Shown piece after piece: positions 57,078 through 64,000 of a DNA stretch of 64,000 nucleotides. Numbering within the stretch: the first letter of the stretch is position 1; each line of letters begins with the position of its first letter. Made by a program: the position numbers and the translations under genes. Source of the stretch: Phialocephala subalpina (lineage: Eukaryota; Ascomycota; Leotiomycetes; Helotiales; Mollisiaceae); assembly GCA_900073065.1 (NCBI GenBank), contig FJOG01000013.1, positions 121,667 to 185,666 of the forward strand, given 5' to 3'. The notes under the pieces were generated by a model. It did no database searches and was not told where the DNA came from. It saw only the letters and a list, made by a program, of their open reading frames with translations.

Positions 57078-58188
57078 TCATGTATCAATGATATGATCAA
57101 CACTACAAAGCTGATATTCAGGACACCACTTATCCAAACTCAACATCTGCTCTTTCAGCCATCTGTGTACTTGATGCACTCCTAGCGGATGCGGATAATC
57201 GATCGTCTCGACGCTGAATGTCCTTGCTACTTCCATGCTTGGCAGTTCTATCTGGGCGCCGTCTTCTGAGTAGTCTTCTTTCTGGAGTTTTAACATCCTG
57301 CATTGCACTGCATCAGCTTCTTGCTCTTTCACTCCAAAACTCTCGTTTGAATGAGAAAGAGTAGGAGGGAGAGGGAGCTTACCGATCATAATACCACTGA
57401 TCCTCAAACCTAACCTTCTCCGTCTTCGTCTCCTCCCAATCCCACTCCTCAAGCACCCTCAACGTCGTACTCCTCTTCCTCAAACTCAACCCCCCATTAT
57501 ACCCCACCCCTAATCCCGCCGCAATCGGCGCCCCTACAAAATCATACTGGAAATAATCATCTACGCTCCTCGCCGCATTAGCACACAACATACTATCACT
57601 CTGAAAGATCAAAATATGTTCCGCTGGCTCCAAATCCTCCCATAACCATTTCTTCGTCATAAATGCGTTTACGGAATCGGAGTTTGTGAATAGGACTTCT
57701 TGGGGAAGCATTCGGACTTGGATGATGCCCATTTTCAGGTAGCGGGCGAGGGCTGCTGAGGAGGAGAATTGACCGACGGATTCGGGGGAAGTGTAGATTA
57801 GGATTGGCCAGGTGGGACCGAGGACTGAGGAGAAGTGGAGGATTAGGGGGACGAGGTTTGTTCGGAATCTTGTTTCGACGATGACTGCTGCCTTATTGCT
57901 CAAACTTCCATTGAAGATATTCTCTCCTAGAATGGTGCTGTCTTTGGGTTTTGCGTGCCATATTTCTCCACGTTGACCGGTGGGTACTGGATCTGCGGGA
58001 GATGTAGTTGTTTGAACGGCTGCAGTAGGAGGGGTCTCGAGTGTGGGTTGAGAGGATTGGTAGATGCTAAGGAGTGTGTGTTGTGGGTAGCAGAGCTTGA
58101 TTGTCCAGATTATGATGAGGGAGAGGAAGGCGCTGAGGACGATGTTACGATTCCTGCGCCGCCGCTCGTCGACGGTGCTGAGGGTCAT
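57078..58188 (-). CDS. DUF5672-type type II membrane protein, paralog A
   Basis: The protein resembles fungal DUF5672 proteins, thought to be glycosyltransferase-like; activity is unproven. Exons 58188-57383 and 57297-57078 give 341 aa. One signal anchor (NIVLSAFLSLIIIWTIKLCY) follows a basic cytosolic start, a Thr/Pro-rich stalk comes next, then the shared domain: KAAVIVETRFRTNLVPLILH, a motif ending LIFQSDSMLCANAARSVDDY, YDFVGAPIAAGLG, GYNGGLSLRKRS, and a DQWYYDR join across the intron. The final part, KWCPEYQLCSVDH, has paired cysteines. The same core occurs in the genes at 60154 and 62567. Confidence 0.85.
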
Positions 58189-60153
58189 GGTCAGCGACCG
58201 TTATGAAGGTATGAGGTGTGGTCGATGCTGGCGTTGCTGTCGAGCTTGAGCTTCGGAAAGGGATTAAAGGAATGTATGCTCCGCCATCCAACCCAACGTC
58301 CTCCCGAGTATAGAGAACCGTCAAAGAATTCGAGGGCCTGTCGTCGTCGATGCTCCCTGCAATTGATGCAAAACCTCCTCCACCCGAATTCTCGAGATTG
58401 TGGCCAGAGAGAGAGAGAGAGAGAGAAAAAAAGCCACACTCGATCCGTATGGAAAGGATTTCAAAAAGCGCGGGATGTAAACTCGCACGTGAAAACGATT
58501 CAGCTGGTGAAGAATGCAAAATGGCTGCTTTGGGCGTTCTGCTGGTCTAGTCAAGAAACAGCTAAAGAGGTCTCAGAAGACAATTTCGCTCGATAAGGAA
58601 ACATAGAAGAAAATACAAGAGTCAGAGAGAGAGAGAGAGAGAGTGAGAGTGAAAGAGAGTTTTCGTCTGAAGATGCAAACCGAAACGAGATGGTTCAGAT
58701 GCAGATCGTAAGCAGAAGAAATCTTACCTGGTAGCATCCCATCCCATGTTCTGGGACCCATATCGATCCAGAATTGGAGATGGCAGGCCCCAACGTTGTG
58801 CTGAAGAGCAATAAAATAGTGGATCAGTTGTATCAAGCAAGAGCGCGGCAGTGTTTCAGCTGGTGGTGTTTGATAGGCGGGGCGCACGGGCCATAAGACG
58901 TACAGTCTTGAAGACGCGTCCCGAATAAAACGCCACAGGCCAAACCCTGTGAAGGCAAGAATGAGGGCGGTAATTTATTTGAGGCATGTTAATTGGGAAT
59001 GTTATACCCTCTGAGGCTCCGCCCCTGAATCCACAGGGCCTGGAGGTGGGGTGGAGTGGAAATAATTGAATGACGAATCATCAGAACCTGCCACGAGTTT
59101 AAGCTTTTGATAGACTCACGCTCGCCCTGTCTCGCTATGTATCCCCTTTTTGGCTGTACGGAGGCATACCCCACGTGGGATACCCTTGGAAGAGACAGCT
59201 GTTCTCTTCTCCTTCGGGTTCAGCTCAGCATGAATTCTCAGGCGATTCAAGCCTCACTGGCTGAACTTTCCCTCTTGGAATTGCAATGCGCCATCGATTA
59301 CGCATTGGGGTTTGCATCATGATAGGCGGGGAGCTGCTGATGATGATCATTCATATTCATGATATCAAGACTTCTGTGATTCCTTCGATGACGATGCAAG
59401 CTCCCTTTGAACTCGGCGGCTACGGCTTGCAAACGGGCAAGAAACATGAGATGAAGGAAGATTTATCAGGTGTAGAAAATCGGAGTACGGGAGTGTTTTG
59501 CAAAAGGTGATCAAACGAAAATAAGCATCTCAATTAACCAGGATAGGGGTTGGGACCCACTCCTCGAAGTCGAAGTCCAGGCCATCATTCCAGGCCCTTG
59601 CCTGGGTCGAGATGTCACCCCAACTCCGACATTCGTACTTGCTGTTGGACGGAACTTTACGTTGTCTGCTCCTGATCCGAAGGCGATACAAAGTACTGTA
59701 ATATCTCGCACAAAATTCAATGACATAAAACACGAGCCACGGTACGATACGGTAAAACTAAGTCTCAATCCGTGCAGCCAAGCTGTCAACCATCAACACT
59801 CGCAGATCTTCGTTTAGAACCTTCCCTCCCACTGGAAATACAAGGATTACACGGAAGCACCAGCCTAAAATTCCTATTTTCAGCGCCCCCAAGCCTGATT
59901 CCAACGTTCTTCAAACCTCAGGCCGCGTCAGCCACAGCTGGTGCAGGTCGCCCGTATTCCGAGCTGGAACCTCATCTCCAGATTTTACTGTACAGTACAC
60001 AGAAACTGGTGGCACTCGCGCGAGTTTCTTGGCCACTTCGCCCCTTTCGCAAACCTGTCCTCGACGACAACAGGACATTGAATTGTCACCTGTTTTGCTA
60101 CGACGACATCACGACGCTCGAAGGAGCGAAGCAGAGAGAGGAAGGAAGGAAAG
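58189..60153. other. Divergent region between DUF5672 paralogs A and B
   Basis: Nearly 2 kb with promoters for both paralogs. Two GA microsatellites lie near 58408-58432 and 58624-58650. A plus-strand ORF at 59772-60173 overlaps the start of paralog B in another frame and is probably leader sequence. No other gene is supported. Confidence 0.5.
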
Positions 60154-61477
60154 ATGGCTTCCGCAGCGAGTGATATGACGATTGATGATGCGTGGGAATA
60201 TACGAAGGGAGCTGTGCTAGCAGGATGGTCGAAGACGACGCGACGGATGCGCGCTGCTGGTGCCTTTATAATCTTTGTGTACGTCTTTCTCCTCGGATCC
60301 TCATGCTATCCCATCCCTCCCTTCCATCAATTCTCCGGCATCAATCATCTCTCGCAATGTTGCTGAAGAACGAGACTGACCATCGCCTCACAGGCTCCTT
60401 GCGATTGTGTTATTCCAACCATCAGTACCCACGATACCACATCTCCCCAAAGCCCCCTCCATCCACCTCGAATATGGCAACGCCCCCGCCGAATCCCCCT
60501 ACAATATCTCCAAAGTTGCCATCCTAATCGAAAACCGCAAAAACCCGATCCTCGCCCCCCTCATGCTACACTTCATGTCCGTGGTCCCACCCGACTGGCG
60601 ATTCCGCTTCATGGGCTCCGACGAATCCGTCGAGTATCTCAACACTTCTCGCGCTATCCGGAATCACGTCGCGAGCGGAAAGTTGGATCTGACGTATATT
60701 CCAGCAAACATGAGTACAGGAAGTCAGGAAGAGATTTCAAGATTTTTGACAACATTGTGGTTATACGAAGTGGTGCTTCAGCCGGCGGAATGGTTATTGG
60801 TTTTCCAGACTGATAGTATGCTCTGCGCCAACTCGAGGCAATCACTAAATAACTGGTTGGATTACGATTGGGTTGGTGCGCCTTGGAATCCTAATGGGAG
60901 GTTTGGAGGAAATGGAGGACTCAGCTTGCGTCGCGTGAGCAAGATCATCGAAGTCTTGAAAAATCAACGTAGGATACCAAATACAGAACCAGAAGATGTC
61001 TGGCTCACGGATCGACTGGGCCATATCCCCGGCGCCAAACTCGCAAACGGAACCGTTTCTTTAACATTCAGTGGAGAAATGTATGGAGGAGAAGGCGAAA
61101 AAGTCGGAGGAGGCAAAAAGAAGAAACCTTCCACCGACCCAACCAAAGCCGGCGAACTCATCAAGGGCATTGATGATTGGAGAGACGGATTCTACGAACC
61201 GATGGGATATCATACTGGTGGATCAGGGAGAACACTTCATGGAGGTATCTGGGGAACTCCGGAGATGAGGAAACATATTTGGGGATATTGTCCTGAGGTT
61301 AAGATGATGTTGGAGATGGATGCTGCGAAGTATGTGCCGGGCGAGTGTCATGCTAACTGGAAGAGGATGGAGGAGGGATGGGATGGGATGTATGGGAATA
61401 TGGGAGGAGCGGGAGAGACGGAGTGGATTGATGGGGAGGAGTATCCTATGTTACCGGCAGGGTTGATGCCTTGGTAG
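60154..61477 (+). CDS. DUF5672-type type II membrane protein, paralog B
   Basis: Exons 60154-60278 and 60394-61477 give 402 aa. A short cytosolic start (MASAASDMTIDDAWEYTKG) is followed by a signal anchor formed across the 115-nt intron (AAGAFIIFVLLAIVLF). The shared core reads KVAILIENRKNPILAPLMLH, VVPPDWRFRFMGSDES, LLVFQTDSMLCANSRQSLNN, YDWVGAPW, GGNGGLSLRRVSK and EPEDVWLTDRLG. A Gly/Lys-rich insertion (GGEGEKVGGGKKKKPS) is not in paralog A. The C-terminal part (HANWKRMEEGWDGMYGNMGG) is Gly/Met-rich. It probably faces the secretory lumen. Exact chemistry is unknown. Confidence 0.87.
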
Positions 61478-62566
61478 ATGACAAATGTCTGCTTGTTTGT
61501 TTTGCATCTACCTGCGTCTTCATCTCTGTCTCTTTACGAGGTATCTTCCTCTAGGAACACATCTTGAAGACCCAGGTGCTTCACTTATGGGCCATTTCAA
61601 CGGCCATGTCATGCATAGTAGGGGGGAAATGGGAAAGGAGCAAGTAGGCGTCGGGTCTGGTTTCTAGTACATACTTCATCGTCTTTTAGAGGAGTTGGAA
61701 GGGAGTTTAGGGGTTGATTTATGGATAAGGAGAAAGAAGGAATGAGCATGTCATACAGATATCCTCCTTTTGACGAGAGAAGATGGCATGAAGGGAAGAT
61801 AGTTATCTGAAATGCCTGTTCATGGAAGAAATGCAAGACATGAAAACTACTTTTTACAACCTTAATAGGTAACCCGAACAGAACTTCTTCAATTTTCAGA
61901 CAGATAGAGCGAGATGTTTCTCGTCCTACCTAAAGCTACTACCCGTGCTTCTCAGAAATGAAGATCTCAGAAGATCTCAGAATTCTAGGAATTAGAAATG
62001 TGATACATCGATACAGGAGACATTTCCGAGATGAGCTGAAGTTGCTTCTCCCCTTACCTAGATAGGGAATGTGGCCTCTTCCAGAAAATCGGTGTCTCCT
62101 TACCACATGTAGGGTGTCGGAATAGGAGAACTCTCGCTACGCAATATTTACAGTATTATGACGGGGTCAACAACTGCATCACATGGGTGAACAGGCCACC
62201 GTCATCTCCAGCTGCACCTCTCATGTCATCCTTCTTTGACAGGGGCTGAGTTCGCGCGATCGCTGGCTAGCGTCTGGTCTGGAAGTTTACACAGTGCGTC
62301 GTAATACCGGTACGAGATCGAAACCTTCAGCTTCGGAACAATTCACTTCGTTTCCTCTCCATTTCTCAACTTCGAATTGTTGTGACTGCAATTATTGCAG
62401 AGGAGCATTATGCGCCGATACGAACAAGCAAATAATATCTCCGAGTCGAAGCCTTAGGTTCATTCCTCCATCGCCGTCGAAACGTGGCACAGCCAAACAA
62501 CTTGCGATCGGTACGAAGGGAAAGAAGAATATCTAGGAGGGCGTGCAAGTCCAGGTCGCGGGCACA
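61478..62566. other. Intergenic region between paralogs B and C
   Basis: About 1.1 kb in tandem orientation. An ORF ending 30 bp before paralog C (62294-62536) begins at GTG and has no support. No repeat or other gene is seen. Confidence 0.5.
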
Positions 62567-63689
62567 ATGTCGACATTACATGCTGGCACCAGCTCTCCGG
62601 GCACAGGAATATTCGTCATCAACAAGCAGAGGATCCTGATTCTGGTGTCATTAATACTAACGTAACTCTCCCCTCCTCCCCTCCTCCCCTCAGAAACTAA
62701 CACGCGATTCAAGATGGAGCTTCGCCCTAATGCTCCCCCGATACAAAGCCCCCGTCCTCGAATACGGCAAAGAAAAATACAACGATTACATCGAACACCT
62801 CCCCGCCGTCAAAGTAGACTGGCACCCCAAATACGACCCCAAATCACAATTCAACGCCTCAAAAGTAGCCCTCATGATCGAAGCCCGACCCATTCCCCAC
62901 CTCGTCCCCCAAATCCTCCACATGATCTCCGTCGTTCCTCCCGACTGGCGCTTCATGTTCATCGGATCCAACAAATCCGTCATTTCCGTCTCTCGTTCCT
63001 TCGCGACCCAGTACCAAGAAGCAAATGGCAAGTTGGATCTAATGGTTTTGCCGAAACCGTGGAGTATTGATAGTAAGGAGGATGTGTATAGGTTGTTGAC
63101 GGACTTGAGGTTTTATGATGAGTTTTTACCAGAGGTGGAGTGGTTGTTGAAATTTGAGAGTGATAGTATTATGTGTGCGAGGAGTGATGATAGTTTGAAT
63201 GATTGGTTGCATTATAGTTGGGCTGGTGCTCCGAGGTCAGTCTTTCCCTCTCCCTCCATATCCTCCTTATTAACATCTGGCAGATCTGCCACGGACAGAT
63301 TCGCCGGAAACGGCGGCCTCTCCCTTCGCAGAATGACAGCCGTCCGCCAAATCCTCAACTTCCAAGCACGATACAACGACACCGAACCCGAAGACGAATG
63401 GTTCGGTAAACGACTCACCGTCCTCCCCGGCGCCAAAGTTGCAAGCGGAGCTCAGGAAGATCATTTCTCAGTTGAGGGAGTGTGGCATGATAAACCGATG
63501 GGATATCACGTCCAAGCTGATCTTGCGGAAGATGTGTGGAAAGACCCACGAAGGAGGAAGGGGAACTTTGAGTATTGCCCAGAACTGGCTATGATTATGG
63601 ATATGAAGCTTGAGCGCGAGAGATGTGAGGGCGATAACAAGGAGGGAGAGATTGTGGGAGAGAAGAAAAAGAAGCCTGCGAAGATATGA
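62567..63689 (+). CDS. DUF5672-type type II membrane protein, paralog C
   Basis: Exons 62567-62661, 62714-63235 and 63299-63689 give 335 aa. The anchor (RILILVSLILTWSFALMLP) is formed across the first intron. The shared core reads KVALMIEARPIPHLVPQILH, VVPPDWRFMFIGSNKS, LLKFESDSIMCARSDDSLND, YSWAGAPRFAGNGGLSLRRM across intron 2, and EPEDEWFGKRLTVLPGAKV. A Glu/Lys-rich tail ends the protein. It is closer to B than to A (shared PPDWRF and EPED(V/E)W). It lacks the long insertion of B. The window ends 311 bp downstream, so a fourth copy could lie beyond it. Confidence 0.86.
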
Positions 63690-64000
63690 GGGAGTATTAC
63701 GAGCGAACGCGCGAAGCAGATTCAGGGGCAAAGATGCATAGGGAGGAGAATATGGGGATATGAGATGGATAGACCATCTTCATACATGAGAAGATATTTG
63801 TGTGTACTTTTAGCGCCCCAGATCTCCCGAATGGGAACGGAATATCTGGAGATGGACGATGATTTTGCGAGGACAGGCTGGCGTTTGGGGCGTCAGGATC
63901 TGATGCTGCAATTGGAAAACGAAAGGGGACAGGTAGAAGATACAACAATTCATGTCCATTTGATTCATTCTGTATTGTGTTGGAATTCTTAGTGACTCGT
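63690..64000. other. Right-end region
   Basis: The 311 bp after paralog C contain short ORFs on both strands without features. Any gene here continues outside the window. Confidence 0.4.

Noticed and set aside
59772..60173. Plus-strand ORF (133 codons) at the start of DUF5672 paralog B
   Set aside because: It overlaps the paralog B start in another frame, is compositionally leader-like and has no family features.
1..64000. A biosynthetic gene cluster around the P450, the LaeA-like protein and the CNMT-like methyltransferase
   Set aside because: They are 20-35 kb apart with housekeeping genes between them and no backbone synthase is present.

Overview
The window is 64 kb of nuclear DNA from a filamentous ascomycete (Pezizomycotina). 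Genes are split by many short introns (mostly 44-60 nt, with GTAAGT-like donors and CTAAC/CTGAC branch points 10-20 nt before the acceptor), lie about 1-3 kb apart on both strands, and encode fungal forms of housekeeping proteins. A Leotiomycetes-like fungus fits, but that is inference; no taxonomic marker is present. I see no tRNA, rRNA, CRISPR array, transposon or virus-like gene.

Layout. 1-2.7 kb: no convincing gene. 2.7-11.2 kb: EPL1 (NuA4 subunit), RKM4 (ribosomal lysine methyltransferase) head-to-head with KAE1 (tRNA t6A synthesis), a small membrane protein, and an SNF1-kinase beta subunit. 12.4-14.6 kb: a cytochrome P450 that looks frameshifted. 14.9-27 kb: ITPase (HAM1) and FAP7 tail-to-tail, the class V myosin MYO2, 3-phosphoglycerate dehydrogenase, and NAP1 head-to-head with the P5B ATPase YPK9 (27.2-32.1 kb). 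32.4-37 kb: a cyclopropane-synthase/CNMT-like methyltransferase and a badly broken unknown gene. 37.4-45.2 kb: a 66-codon ORF just ahead of BUR1 kinase, a ZUFSP-type peptidase, seryl-tRNA synthetase and the GTPase Rheb. 46.7-55.1 kb: a small Cys-rich ORF, a LaeA-like methyltransferase, a UDP-glucose 4,6-dehydratase and a nucleotide-sugar/triose-phosphate-type transporter. 57-64 kb: three paralogous DUF5672-type membrane-anchored proteins.

How the genes relate. They are not one pathway. Several serve translation and ribosomes (RKM4, KAE1, FAP7, SES1) and several serve chromatin and transcription (EPL1, NAP1, BUR1). SNF1-beta and Rheb are nutrient-signalling genes. The most coherent local unit is the DUF5672 trio at the right end.

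Most unusual points. RKM4 carries two introns that are full-length sequence relatives of each other from splice site to splice site, as expected of introner-like elements. Two genes (EPL1, SNF1-beta) need GC-AG introns. The P450 and the unknown gene at 34.8-37 kb carry frame lesions, mostly in homopolymers, while 22 other gene models totalling about 32 kb of CDS are intact. Exon joins were deduced by eye from frame, splice signals and remembered family motifs; no database search was run.
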